Assembly (NCBI GenBank): GCA_030429545.1
Contig: JAUIFF010000012.1
Coordinates: forward strand, 1 to 64,000
DNA: 64,000 nt
Direction of reading: 5' to 3'
Source: Polyangia bacterium
Lineage (GTDB): Bacteria > Myxococcota_A > Polyangia > Nannocystales > Nannocystaceae
Shown in pieces: positions 28,567 through 37,248 of the stretch. The first letter of the stretch is position 1, and each line of letters begins with the position of its first letter. A program made the position numbers and the translations under genes. Below the pieces are notes generated by a model. That model worked only from the letters and a program-made list of their open reading frames with translations, had not been told where the DNA came from and did not search any database.

Positions 28567-29703
28567 ATGAAAGCCCATTCGTTACTTTGCCTGACACTGC
28601 TTGCCCCTGCTGTATGTCTAACCGCCTGCGGAAACGAGGCCGACCCAGACACCGCTTCGGACTCGGATGCCGATACCGAAGATACGGGGGAGACCACCGG
28701 CGAAACGGATGGGCAAACAACCGAGGACCCGACCACCGAAAACCCGACCACCGAAGACCCGACCACCGAAGGCCCGACCACCGAGGACCCGACCACCGAG
28801 GACCCGACCACCGAGGACCCGACCACCGAGGACCCGACCACAACCACTGAGGACCCCTCGGACACGGATCCAACCGACGATCCGACCGACGATCCAACCG
28901 ACGATCCGACGGGCGACCCACCCGATACCGAGCCCGTGATCCCCACGCCAACTGGCGATTGCCCAGTGATGGAACAGGGGATGCTGACTTTCAGCCCACA
29001 GGGCATCGACAAAACCCGGACAGCCCAGGTGTGGATGTCAGATGCCGCCATCGACATGGATGGGCCGGTGGTCTTTTATTGGCATGGGACCGGCAGTAGC
29101 CCGATGGAGGCCGTCTACGGCCTCGGGCAGGCCGGGGTCCAGGAGATTGTCGACGCAGGCGGAATTGTCGTGGCGCCCTACCACGACCCCGATGCGGGCC
29201 AATTCCCGTGGTACCTCGTGCTCGGCCAACAACAGGATGACCTCATCCTCGCCGACGAAATTCTCGGCTGTGCGCAGGAACAGGTCGGTATCGACAGCAA
29301 TCGCATCCACTCGATCGGCATGAGTGCCGGCGGCCTGCAAACGTCGCAGATGAGCTACCGCCGTTCGTCCTACATCGCCAGCGTGGTGACCTACTCCGGC
29401 GGTACGTTTGGTGGCGCCCCACCCTACGAAAACCCCGAAAACAAGTTCGCCGCGATGATTTACCACGGTGGGCCCAGCGACGTGGTGATCATCAGCTTCC
29501 AAGATTCGAGCGAGATGTACCACGCCGATATCACCGCAAACGGCAACTTCGCGTTTATCTGTGACCATGGTGGTGGCCACACGATTCCCCAGGACGGCGT
29601 GCCCTCGTCGGTCGACTTTATGTGGGACCACCCGTGGGGCGAAGTGCCCTCCCCCTACGAAGATGCCCTACCCGACTCGTTCCCGAACTACTGCACGCTT
29701 TAA
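28567..29703 (+). CDS. Esterase lipoprotein (PHB-depolymerase/LpqC-like) with Thr-Glu-Asp-Pro repeat linker
   Basis: Encodes 378 aa from the ATG at 28567. Lipobox CLTAC near residue 20. Residues ~25-125 are a low-complexity linker of acidic residues, EDPTT repeats and DDPT repeats. The catalytic domain is an alpha/beta hydrolase of the polyhydroxybutyrate-depolymerase/feruloyl-esterase group: VVFYWHGTGSS (oxyanion region), GIVVAPYHDP, IGMSAGGLQ (Ser nucleophile elbow GxSxGG), and CDHGGGHTIP (His). It is likely anchored to the outer membrane and acts on an extracellular ester. Substrate unknown. Confidence 0.8.
   Translation: MKAHSLLCLTLLAPAVCLTACGNEADPDTASDSDADTEDTGETTGETDGQTTEDPTTENPTTEDPTTEGPTTEDPTTEDPTTEDPTTEDPTTTTEDPSDTDPTDDPTDDPTDDPTGDPPDTEPVIPTPTGDCPVMEQGMLTFSPQGIDKTRTAQVWMSDAAIDMDGPVVFYWHGTGSSPMEAVYGLGQAGVQEIVDAGGIVVAPYHDPDAGQFPWYLVLGQQQDDLILADEILGCAQEQVGIDSNRIHSIGMSAGGLQTSQMSYRRSSYIASVVTYSGGTFGGAPPYENPENKFAAMIYHGGPSDVVIISFQDSSEMYHADITANGNFAFICDHGGGHTIPQDGVPSSVDFMWDHPWGEVPSPYEDALPDSFPNYCTL
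28722..28855 (+). repeat. In-gene 15-bp tandem repeat encoding (TTEDP)n
   Basis: About nine consecutive units of the type GACCCGACCACCGAG, with a few third-base and one Gly variant, encode TTEDPTTENP...TTEDP. The run continues as 12-bp DDPT units to about 28915. Near-identity at the DNA level suggests replication slippage, so its length may vary between strains. Confidence 0.85.
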
Positions 29704-29725
29704 GGTGTACACACATCTAAGCCAG

Positions 29726-29751
29726 GGCCGACCGCAGGGTCGGCCTTTTTT
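29726..29751 (+). terminator. Rho-independent terminator of the esterase gene
   Basis: GGCCGACC (29726-29733) and GGTCGGCC (29738-29745) form an 8-bp stem with a GCAG loop and are followed by TTTTTT. Confidence 0.9.
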
Positions 29752-29960
29752 GTGCGACAACATGTACTTACAAACTTAAGAACCCTCGCGGGCTCCTATA
29801 ATTTGCGAACCCAATTCGGTTGATTTCGATAAACGATTCTCACAAACGTCCCTGGGTCACCTCTCGTTCGCGAACAAACCGCCGACAAACAAAGTTTTCG
29901 ATGGACGACGGAGAGGCTCGGGTGCGCCCCATCGCGCTTGCGATAGGGTACTGTCGCGCC

Positions 29961-31205
29961 ATGCCTGTCGCAACTTCCCCTGCCGTTTCGCTCGAGCAAG
30001 TACGTCGTCTGTGGTGTTACAAGCAGCGTATCGCCAACGCTAAGGGTACCGGTCCGCGGGCAGTACTGGCCTCGACCGGCTGGGCCCGCACACTGGGGGG
30101 CATCGATGTTTATCTGTCTCTTCGGTCACGCAACAATGGCATGACAAAAACCATGGTCGATGGTGACGTCGCCAACGGCAACATCCGCGTGGTCCCGGCC
30201 GTGCGTGGCTGCATTTACCTGGCACCCAGCGACGATGCCGAGCTATTGCTCTCACTCGCCCGTGAACTCGCCCACAAAAAAACCGCCCGCGACCTCGACA
30301 AAACGGGTGTTCGCCAGGGCGAGGTCGACGAGCTCGCCAAGGCGATTGCGCGGGTCGTGGCAACCGGGCCCAAAACCACCGCTGAGGTTCGCAAAGCACT
30401 TCCAAAGGGGAGTATTCGCAGCTTGGGGGATATTGGCAAAAAAGTCGGCCTGTCCTCCCCACTGCCGGTCGCACTGCGTCAACTGGAGTTTTCGGGAAAA
30501 CTTGTACGCACACCGATTGCTGACTCGCTCGACACCGAAGTCTACCGCTGGTCGGTGCCCAAGCCGGTCCCCAGGCGCTTTGGTCTCAAGCCCGTTGACT
30601 GCTACCAACAGGTCACCGAGCGGTTTTTGAATTGGTTTGGCCCGGCAACGGTCAAGCACATGGCCGACTGGATCGGGGTGCCGCAGCGGGCTATCAAACA
30701 GGCCCTCGAACAGTTGCCAACCCGCGAGCTGACGATTGAAGGGCACGCCAAACAGGCTGTCTTGCTCGACCAAGACTACGCCTTGCTCACCGATGTACCT
30801 GCACCGAAACACATTGCGTTTTTGCCGTTTGGCGACAACGTCATCCACCTCCACGGCGGCCCCGCTGCCATGATCGACCCCGCCTATCACGACCTCGAGG
30901 TTCGAGTGTGGGGCGGTCGCGGGCGCCGGACAACAATTGGTACATGCAACCATCTCGGCTATCGCTCGATCTTGGTTGGCGACAAGGTCGTCGGGTTTTG
31001 GGAGTACGACCCACAGGCCGACGAGGTCGTGACCTGCTATTTTGGCGGGTCCCCCCCTCGGGGCAGTAAAACCGCACTCAAGCGAGCGCTCGACGAGCTG
31101 CATACAGCGATCTGCCACGAACTCGGTCATGCTCGCAGCTTTAGCCTCGACACCGATGACGGCCTGCACCAACGGGCAAACGAACTGCGCAAGCTCGGCG
31201 GGTAG
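29961..31205 (+). CDS. Winged-helix DNA-binding domain protein (HTH_42/AlkZ-like)
   Basis: Encodes 414 aa from the ATG at 29961; an in-frame ATG at 29820 would add 47 residues without family character. The order of segments fits the HTH_42/DUF1006 group that includes AlkZ/YcaQ DNA glycosylases: an N-terminal SLEQVRRLWCYKQRI, GGIDVYLSLRSRN, RVVPAVRGCIYLAP, the tandem winged helices (KTTAEVRKALP, LPVALRQLEFSGKLVRTP), GPATVKHMADWIGVPQRAIKQAL and a late FLPFGDNVIH. The Gln-x-Gln/Asp catalytic motif of AlkZ is not evident, so glycosylase activity is uncertain. Confidence 0.6.
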   Translation: MPVATSPAVSLEQVRRLWCYKQRIANAKGTGPRAVLASTGWARTLGGIDVYLSLRSRNNGMTKTMVDGDVANGNIRVVPAVRGCIYLAPSDDAELLLSLARELAHKKTARDLDKTGVRQGEVDELAKAIARVVATGPKTTAEVRKALPKGSIRSLGDIGKKVGLSSPLPVALRQLEFSGKLVRTPIADSLDTEVYRWSVPKPVPRRFGLKPVDCYQQVTERFLNWFGPATVKHMADWIGVPQRAIKQALEQLPTRELTIEGHAKQAVLLDQDYALLTDVPAPKHIAFLPFGDNVIHLHGGPAAMIDPAYHDLEVRVWGGRGRRTTIGTCNHLGYRSILVGDKVVGFWEYDPQADEVVTCYFGGSPPRGSKTALKRALDELHTAICHELGHARSFSLDTDDGLHQRANELRKLGG

Positions 31206-31314
31206 CGAGGCTACTCACCAGCGCTCAGGGCCTTGCACACGCCCTGGGTAGTTCCCCTGCGGTCAGCGAGGCTACTCACCAGCGGTCAAAGCCTTGCACG
31301 CACCCTGGGTGGTC
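31204..31314. repeat. 61-bp-period duplication of a gene tail
   Basis: The sequence AGCGAGGCTACTCACCAGCG and the ~30 bp after it occur at 31204-31253 and again, slightly diverged, at 31265-31314. The right copy is the 3' end of the minus-strand lipoprotein gene (TTQGACKALTAGE-stop). The left copy would encode nearly the same ending (TTQGVCKALSAGE-stop) but is now intergenic. Confidence 0.85.
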
Positions 31315-31850
31315 ACTCCGACCACAAGCACGGCGTCGGCTCGAACATTTGTATCTACATTGGGCCGGCTGCCGGTGACTTCGGTCGTCAGCGTCATGGA
31401 AGTCGAGACTGCGTACTCGGTGAGATCAAGCTCCTCGAGTTCGAGTTCGACCGTTGCCTGCCCGGCGGGAAAGTTGCTTTGTGACGCGACAAGCCGTCGG
31501 GGCAGCTCAGGAGCTTCAACATACAGGTCGAGCGAATCGATAAATGCGAGGTCGGCACCATCGGGAGCTGTCGCCGTGAGCGAGAACGAGGCCAGCATGA
31601 CATCTCGAATATCGCCCGGCTCAGCCCCCTGATTCTCGATCTCCTCGGCCGAGGTGATATCGAGCTGGGTGAACTCGTCAAATCCAAAGTCACCGAGGAG
31701 CTCTTCGAGCAGCGTCCCCTTGGGAATAAGAATCTCGGCTGAGCGCTCGATCTCGATGCTTGTCAGCCGCGCTTGGCAGCAAATCAGGGCGACAGCGGCA
31801 ACACAAAACCCGAGCCGCAGGGGCCGTGCACGAGGTGTTAAGCCGACCAC
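31272..31850 (-). CDS. Predicted lipoprotein of unknown function
   Basis: Encodes 192 aa. The signal MVGLTPRARPLRLGFCVAAVALIC is followed by a Cys pair giving a lipobox-like ALICC. The mature part is acidic and beta-rich (LTSIEIERSAEILIPKGTLLEELLGDFGFDEF, RDVMLASFSLTATAPDGADLAFIDSLDLYVEAP, TEYAVSTSMTLTTEVTG). It begins 3 bp after the end of the FHA gene and should be co-transcribed with it. No family recognised. Confidence 0.65.
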   Translation of the reverse strand: MVGLTPRARPLRLGFCVAAVALICCQARLTSIEIERSAEILIPKGTLLEELLGDFGFDEFTQLDITSAEEIENQGAEPGDIRDVMLASFSLTATAPDGADLAFIDSLDLYVEAPELPRRLVASQSNFPAGQATVELELEELDLTEYAVSTSMTLTTEVTGSRPNVDTNVRADAVLVVGVTTQGACKALTAGE

Positions 31851-31853
31851 AAG

Positions 31854-32156
31854 TTACATCCGGTAGAGCAGACTGAAGTCTTCGATCTCGATGACATCGC
31901 CGATATCGAGTTTGTGCTCCATCGTCTGCTCGCGATTTACCTTGGTCCCGTTGGCGCTGTAGAGGTCGCGCACCCACCAATTGCCAGCGGAGTCGCGGGC
32001 GAGCTCGGCATGCTTACGCGAAACACCATCGGACTCCAGGGTTATCTCAACCTTGAGCGAACGCCCGATGATCATCTTATTGCCTTCGAGGGGCACATCG
32101 CGAATGTGTTCTTCGCCCCTGTGGATTCGTAAGAATACATCAGTGTCTGTTGCCAT
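31854..32156 (-). CDS. Small FHA-domain protein
   Basis: Encodes 100 aa from the ATG at 32156 (MATDTDVFLRIHRG). Nearly the whole protein is one FHA domain: IIGRSLKVEITLESDGVSRKHAELARD, WWVRDLYSANGTKVN. The GR, SRKH and NGT residues that hold phosphothreonine are all present. Such proteins read out Ser/Thr kinase signalling, and this genome segment has three such kinases, although none is adjacent. Operon partner: the lipoprotein immediately downstream. Confidence 0.88.
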   Translation of the reverse strand: MATDTDVFLRIHRGEEHIRDVPLEGNKMIIGRSLKVEITLESDGVSRKHAELARDSAGNWWVRDLYSANGTKVNREQTMEHKLDIGDVIEIEDFSLLYRM

Positions 32157-32384
32157 TGCTCGCGCGTACTCCAGTAAGTGAGGCAGACAGGAAGGCCATG
32201 GTGGGAAGGTGGACCGCGACGCCGCAACCCCGCTGTGCCCAGCACAGTTGGGTGAGAGGTGGTGCGGTCTGGTCAAGTGACATGTCGGTCCATCCACGGC
32301 CTACTAGCCAAGGGCGCCAGTATACGCCGGTCGCCCCGGGCTACGCTATGTGCAAAATGATGCTGACCGCGCGAAATCCAGCGC

Positions 32385-33614
32385 CTACATCGGATTGAAC
32401 GGCGCGCAGGTTGAGACTCCGGCACCGACAACGCGCAATGGCCCCTCGGCATTGACCTCGGTGAGGTCCTGGATCCCGTTGTTGTCGCTGTCGTCGTAGT
32501 CGAAGTGGGTGACCTTGCTGTTGCTGCCCGGCCCCGCGCTCTCGGTAAAGAAATAAAAGTCGCCGGCGAAGAATGCAAATGCAAATGCATTGGTGAGGTC
32601 AAGACCCCCCAGCGGCGTAACTTCGAGGTACTCGCCGGTCTGTTTGTCGACCTCCACAAGCTTGGCCGGCACGCCGCCAAACATAAACGCACGACCGTCA
32701 CCACTACCCGTTAGCTCGGCGCCGTTGAAGGTCGTGGGCCCGAGAATTTGGGTTTGTAAAACATCGGGGTCGATGGTTAAGAAGTCGCCCTGGTTGGGCC
32801 CCTCTGAAAACCCGCCCATGCCATTATATGTATTACCATATAGTTGGTCACACTGGTTGTTTAGGTCCTCCGAGACAAACGCCATGCCAAATAGCGTCGC
32901 CCCCATTTGGCCTGGAACGTAGCCAGGGTCGGTGCAGTTGCTCGGATCGGTGACATCGATCTGACGAATCGCCCCCTGCGGCGAGTTGAACATTACCCAG
33001 GCAAAGCCCGCGCGGTCGACTGCCATCGAGAACGTGTTGGGAAGGCCACAGCCGAGCGGGCCGAGGTTTTCAAACGTGTTGAACTCGGGGATGTACTTCC
33101 ACAGCACGGCATCGTCGGACAGCACAAAAATTCCGTTGTCGAGTGGGACCTCAACATCGGCGCACTCGCACTCGGGCTCGGGCTCACCGGTGGTGCCGGT
33201 GTCCGTGTCGGTATCGCTGTCGGTATCCGTATCGGTTTGTGAGCTGTTGCCCGTATCCGTGTCGGTATCGCTGTCCGTCGCTGTCGGATCGGTATCGGTT
33301 GGCTCGGTTGTCGGTTCACCGGTTGTCGGTTCGCCGGTTGTCGTGGGTTCATCCGTCGGATCTGTCGGGTCCGTTGGGTCCGACGTTGTGGTTGTGGTCG
33401 GATCGGCTGTTCCTTCGGTATCAGCCTCGCCCGCGGTCCCGGTGGTGGGCCCTTCGGAATCGGAATTACTCGCCGTCCCGGTGGTCGACGGTCCGGTCGA
33501 ACTACCGCTCGAAGACTCCCCGCCGCTACCGGTTGCGTCGGCTTCGACCACCGCACCGCTACACCCCAGAAGGACGAACGCTCCAACTACAGAAATATAT
33601 GGTCTAAAAGACAT
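32385..33614 (-). CDS. Lipoprotein with long Thr/Asp/Ser-rich linker and a propeller-like domain
   Basis: Encodes 409 aa from the ATG at 33614; the lipobox is LLGC near residue 17. Residues ~25-150 are low complexity (TTGEPTT and TDSDTDTD repeats). The remainder starts with PECECADVEVPLDNGIFVLSDDAVLWKY and continues with repeated short strands and Gly turns (RAFMFGGVPAKLVEVDKQTGEYLEVTPLGG, AFFAGDFYFFTES) that look like beta-propeller blades. A Cys pair near the start and one near the end may close the domain. Function unknown, probably surface-exposed. Confidence 0.7.
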   Translation of the reverse strand: MSFRPYISVVGAFVLLGCSGAVVEADATGSGGESSSGSSTGPSTTGTASNSDSEGPTTGTAGEADTEGTADPTTTTTSDPTDPTDPTDEPTTTGEPTTGEPTTEPTDTDPTATDSDTDTDTGNSSQTDTDTDSDTDTDTGTTGEPEPECECADVEVPLDNGIFVLSDDAVLWKYIPEFNTFENLGPLGCGLPNTFSMAVDRAGFAWVMFNSPQGAIRQIDVTDPSNCTDPGYVPGQMGATLFGMAFVSEDLNNQCDQLYGNTYNGMGGFSEGPNQGDFLTIDPDVLQTQILGPTTFNGAELTGSGDGRAFMFGGVPAKLVEVDKQTGEYLEVTPLGGLDLTNAFAFAFFAGDFYFFTESAGPGSNSKVTHFDYDDSDNNGIQDLTEVNAEGPLRVVGAGVSTCAPFNPM

Positions 33615-33947
33615 GTCTAGAAGGTAACAAAATTGGACGAACTTTCCGAACCGCGAAGGCCAGCGTCCGATGGCCGCATGTGGCTCCGCAAATTTCTCCG
33701 ATTGCTTGCAAATGCACCTGTACCAAGGCACCGCTTCCCGCGTCATGGGGTCAGCTCAAACGTCCGTTCCCGCGCGCCAGTCATGCCCGCGTGAACCCCA
33801 CACTGGGAGTGGTCTCACCGACGTTCCGGCCGGATTGCCAAGAAATTCACAGGCCCGACAGATCGATTGCGGCGCCGTGGCGTTTGGGCAGGCGTCGAGC
33901 GAACCGTCCACACGCTCCCGCCACCGCGACCTTTGGAGAAGACTACA
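33615..33947. other. Intergenic region without a gene
   Basis: This 333-bp divergent spacer separates the minus-strand linker lipoprotein from the plus-strand VWA gene. I see no RNA gene or clear terminator. A purine-rich ribosome site (TTTGGAGAAG) precedes the VWA start. Confidence 0.5.
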
Positions 33948-35120
33948 ATGACACGCCGCAGTTCCCCGTTTGAGATCGGTGCCGCCATCGCCGTCACGAT
34001 TGTTTCAGCAGCGATGGTGATTATGTCGAGCCAGCACGCTCCCCCGCCTGCCGCCGAAAAACCCACCCCCGTGATTGCCGAGGCAACGGTTGAAACCCCG
34101 GCCGCACCGGTCGAGCGCCCACGGATCGACGTGGTGTTTGTCCTCGATACCACCGGCAGCATGTCCGGGCTTATCGAGGGTGCCAAACGCAAAATCTGGG
34201 CGATTGCCAACCGCCTCGCCTCTGGGCAACCCCAGCCCGAAATCCGCATTGGCTTTGTCGCCTACCGCGACCGCGGCGACGAGTACATCACCCGCTCCTA
34301 CCAACTCACCAGCGACATCGACGAGGCCTACGCCAACCTCCTGTCGCTTCAGACAGCTGGTGGTGGTGACACCCCCGAGCATGTCAACCAAGCCCTGTCC
34401 GACGCCATTCGCACGATGCCGTGGAGCGAACAGTCAAAGACCCTCAAACTCGTATTTTTGGTGGGCGACGCCCCTCCCCACGACGACTACAACGACGGGC
34501 TCAACTCGACCGCGCTGGTCCAAGAGGCCCACTCGAAGGGCATCATCGTCAACACCGTGCGCTGCGGAACCGACCCGACCACCGAAACGGCATGGCGCTC
34601 ACTGGCGAGTGTCGGCGGAGGTCAGTACACCAGCATCGTCCAAGACGGTGGCATGGTGGCGGTCGACACCCCCTACGACGCCAAGCTGCGTGAACTCGGC
34701 AACGCTCTCAACAGCACCGTGATGGCCTATGGGTCATCTACAGACAAGGCCAACTCCGCGTTCAAGATGTCCAACCGGGCCAAGATGTCTGCCCACGCTG
34801 CGGCCGAGGCTGCCTCGTACTCGGCAAAGTCCAAGCGCATGAACAAAGAGGACCTCCTAGGTGCCATCGACGGTGGGGTCGCACTCGACAGCATTGCCGA
34901 GGAAGAACTGCCGTCCGAGTTGCAAGCGCTCGAACCCGGCGCACGCAAGGATGTTGTCGCCAAAAAGCAGGCCGCCCGTAAGCGCCTTCAGGCCGAGATT
35001 ATGGAGCTGACCGAAAAACGCGACGCCTACCTCAACGACGCCGAAAAGGGCGAAGGCTTTGACGGCCAGGTGGTCGACATGCTCCGCGAACAAGCTGCTG
35101 ATATCGGTGTTGCGTACTAG
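33948..35120 (+). CDS. Membrane-anchored von Willebrand factor A (VWA) domain protein
   Basis: Encodes 390 aa from the ATG at 33948, which has GGAG upstream. A membrane anchor lies at about residues 10-27 (IGAAIAVTIVSAAMVIMS). The VWA domain covers roughly 60-245: DVVFVLDTTGSMSG (MIDAS DxTGS with D67), FVAYRDRGDEY, GGGDTPEHV (MIDAS Thr/Asp region) and LVFLVGDAPPHDDY. The C-terminal ~130 residues are helical and Ala/Lys/Glu-rich. It resembles VWA proteins that bind metal-dependent ligands in the periplasm. No partner gene (MoxR-type ATPase) is adjacent. Confidence 0.82.
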   Translation: MTRRSSPFEIGAAIAVTIVSAAMVIMSSQHAPPPAAEKPTPVIAEATVETPAAPVERPRIDVVFVLDTTGSMSGLIEGAKRKIWAIANRLASGQPQPEIRIGFVAYRDRGDEYITRSYQLTSDIDEAYANLLSLQTAGGGDTPEHVNQALSDAIRTMPWSEQSKTLKLVFLVGDAPPHDDYNDGLNSTALVQEAHSKGIIVNTVRCGTDPTTETAWRSLASVGGGQYTSIVQDGGMVAVDTPYDAKLRELGNALNSTVMAYGSSTDKANSAFKMSNRAKMSAHAAAEAASYSAKSKRMNKEDLLGAIDGGVALDSIAEEELPSELQALEPGARKDVVAKKQAARKRLQAEIMELTEKRDAYLNDAEKGEGFDGQVVDMLREQAADIGVAY

Positions 35121-35198
35121 CTAAACCCAGGGCTCCGCTCGCTGCCGACGCGGTCGGAGCCTGGAGTTGCGCATCCTCCTCTCGCGCAACACCTTCCG

Positions 35199-35230
35199 GG
35201 CACGCTCCTTGTGAGCGTGCCGTTTTTTTT
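35199..35230 (+). terminator. Rho-independent terminator of the VWA gene
   Basis: GGCACGCTC (35199-35207) and GAGCGTGCC (35213-35221) form a 9-bp stem followed by G and eight T. A second, imperfect hairpin precedes it at about 35127-35164. Confidence 0.92.
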
Positions 35231-35331
35231 GTGGTTCCCACCCAAAATCGATGTGTACACATCAATATCCAAGGTGCCCGGACGGCGTTCGCCATATCCG
35301 CCTGCAACTATCTTCCATACACTAGGCCAAC

Positions 35332-35727
35332 ATGGAAGCGTTCTTGTTTTGGATCGGGCTCTACAACGCGGCGGCCCCAGTGGTTTTGCTCGCGTTGCAG
35401 CACGAGCGCACGGCCGACTTCGTACTCCGCCAACTCACCGAGATTGTCGCTGTCCCCTATCGTCATGGCCCGTTTGGCCGCCTGTGGCTGTGGTGGGCAA
35501 CGGTCACCAACACCGCGCTGGGAGCCTTGATGCTGGCCGCCAGCTCAGGTTCGGTGTATCAGCAACAGGTTACGTGTTGGGTCGTGCTCGGGGTCTACGC
35601 GGCGATGTACCTGGTGTTACTCGTGGGTGCCCGTGGGCCGCGCTACGGCCGTGGGGTCGCGGTCGTGCATGGGCTGTGGCTCGGGCAGATCGGGTGGGCG
35701 ATTTGGGCCCTAGCCACGGCAAACTAA
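35332..35727 (+). CDS. Small integral membrane protein, unknown
   Basis: Encodes 131 aa with about four membrane segments (FLFWIGLYNAAAPVVLLAL, LWLWWATVTNTALGALMLAA, CWVVLGVYAAMYLVLLVG, VVHGLWLGQIGWAIWALA). No charged catalytic motif stands out. Not recognised beyond being a plausible membrane protein; the gene is isolated between two terminators. Confidence 0.6.
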   Translation: MEAFLFWIGLYNAAAPVVLLALQHERTADFVLRQLTEIVAVPYRHGPFGRLWLWWATVTNTALGALMLAASSGSVYQQQVTCWVVLGVYAAMYLVLLVGARGPRYGRGVAVVHGLWLGQIGWAIWALATAN

Positions 35728-35737
35728 GTGCACACAC

Positions 35738-35764
35738 AAAAACGCTGGCCACAGGGGCCAGCGT
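35738..35764 (-). terminator. Rho-independent terminator of the Cys-rich lipoprotein gene
   Basis: ACGCTGGCC (35742-35750) pairs with GGCCAGCGT (35756-35764). On the minus strand the stem runs into a T5 tract (plus A-run 35738-35742), which fits the minus-strand gene ending at 35810. Confidence 0.82.
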
Positions 35765-35809
35765 CGTCGGTATCGGTGTTGCGTTGCCCAGCTGGCGACG
35801 GGGCCGGAG

Positions 35810-36646
35810 CTACTCGCAGTTGGTCAAAACTTCGGTCTCGTCGGAGCACGGGTATGGCGGCGTGTCGCCAAACCACCACTCGCCGGCTTCCTCGCAGGTC
35901 AGGGTTGCCACACAGGCGTTCATCCCAGCGTAGGCATCTTGGCACGACATCGACAGACTGTCGTAGCCACCTTCGCAATCGGTCAAGCACGCGTCAAACG
36001 AGTCGTACATGGCCTCTTCGCTGAGGCACTCGACTGCGACCACACAGTAGCCAATGCACTTGGCAGGGCCATCACACTGAACGTTGACACCGACAGTTTC
36101 GGCACTGCACACATCACCGGTCCCGCTCCACCAGTCGGAGATGCCCTCACACTCGAGGCCGGCCACACACTCGTTGATCGAGATCGTTGCATCATCACAC
36201 TCTTGCGTACCCACCGAGTCTGAGTTGATCATACAATCATCGATGCAGTCCTGCTGGGTATCAAAGCCATGCTCTTCGACCGGGAGACATTCGAGCAAAC
36301 CTTCGCAAAAAGCCAGACAGCTGCCCTCGACCGTTTGGCCCTCCGTGGTCGCGCAACCGGCACTCGTGCCTGGGCAGCCAGCGCTCGTGCCTGGACAACC
36401 GGCACTCGTTCCCGGACACCCAGCACTCGTTCCCGGGCACCCGGCGCTCGTCCCCGGGCAGCCCGCGCTGGTGCCCGCGGTGTCAGTTCCAGATGGGTCT
36501 GTGTCCGTTGGGCCAGCTGTGGTCGGGTTGTCGGTATCGCTGGCGGACAGGGACGTCTCCCCGACTGTGACACTACAAGCAGATGTCATCAGTAGGCCAG
36601 AGGCGACAAGTGTCGCCGAAAGTACACAATCGAGGTTTCGTAGCAT
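35810..36646 (-). CDS. Cys-rich lipoprotein with six GTSAGCP repeats and two related Cys domains
   Basis: Encodes 278 aa. Lipobox TSAC near residue 24, a Thr/Asp-rich stretch, then six near-perfect GTSAGCP units (about residues 58-100). The rest is two related Cys-rich domains of ~75 residues: FCEGLLECLP ... DCIDDC ... INECVAGLECEGISDWW and YCVVAVECLS ... ACLTDC ... MNACVATLTCEEAGEWW. The shared spacing indicates an internal duplication, with each domain probably held by three disulfides. The repeat Cys residues could add cross-links. Likely a surface protein of unknown function. Confidence 0.75.
   Translation of the reverse strand: MLRNLDCVLSATLVASGLLMTSACSVTVGETSLSASDTDNPTTAGPTDTDPSGTDTAGTSAGCPGTSAGCPGTSAGCPGTSAGCPGTSAGCPGTSAGCATTEGQTVEGSCLAFCEGLLECLPVEEHGFDTQQDCIDDCMINSDSVGTQECDDATISINECVAGLECEGISDWWSGTGDVCSAETVGVNVQCDGPAKCIGYCVVAVECLSEEAMYDSFDACLTDCEGGYDSLSMSCQDAYAGMNACVATLTCEEAGEWWFGDTPPYPCSDETEVLTNCE
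36345..36475 (-). repeat. 21-bp tandem repeat inside the Cys-rich lipoprotein gene
   Basis: About six 21-bp units encode GTSAGCP. They differ from each other mainly at third positions (for example CACTCGTGCC, CGCTCGTCCC on the plus strand), so the protein repeat is under selection while the DNA has begun to diverge. Confidence 0.85.
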
Positions 36647-37248
36647 CGTTAGTTCTCTTTCAAGTGGTAGATGAGCGAATTTTTAGGGTCGGTCCCAACA
36701 GCGTCGCTTAACCGTTTGCCCGCACGCAAACAGCGATTTTGGCTGGCTATAAGACGGCTCCAAACGCGAATGATGCACCCCCCAAACAGACCGGCGGGCC
36801 GTCTTCGGCATCACTCCCCAAACCTCAAAATAATCGGGCTATGGGCCGTTTTGGGACACCCTGTGCATGCTTGACGAAGCCCTTTTTGTCGCGATCGAGC
36901 AGGGCAAATTGTTGCGGTCGAGCAGGCCTGCACCCGGCCCGAAGTTTTTTTTGAGAACCCGACTTTAGGCCTTGCGCAGGTTGTCCGACTCGGATAAACC
37001 TCTCCCCCTATTGTGTTGGTACGAGTCGTGTTCGCGACTTGTTGGTGCGCTTATGGAACCGAATCAACCGCGCTTTTGCAGAAAACCTTCTTGCTGAAAA
37101 AACGTTGAATCGGTGCTGCGGCACCTCCGTCTGCGGCGACTTTGTCGGTACCACCAACCAGGCAAGGGCACCCGTAGATGTTGCCATCACAACTTTAGCC
37201 GAGCCGGTCAGGCGGCTTTGCTCCACCGAATCGAAAGGGGCGAACATC
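36647..37248. other. 600-bp intergenic region
   Basis: No convincing gene. It includes a GCAGGCCTGC palindrome near 36925 and a T8 run near 36945 (GAAGTTTTTTTTGAG) that could belong to a weak terminator or an untranslated leader. A purine-rich ribosome site (GAAAGGGG) precedes the DUF1571 start at 37249. Confidence 0.5.

Noticed and set aside
36671..36954. Short plus-strand frames in the 36.7-37.0 kb spacer
   Set aside because: Overlapping frames with no motif and weak codon use; no start signals.
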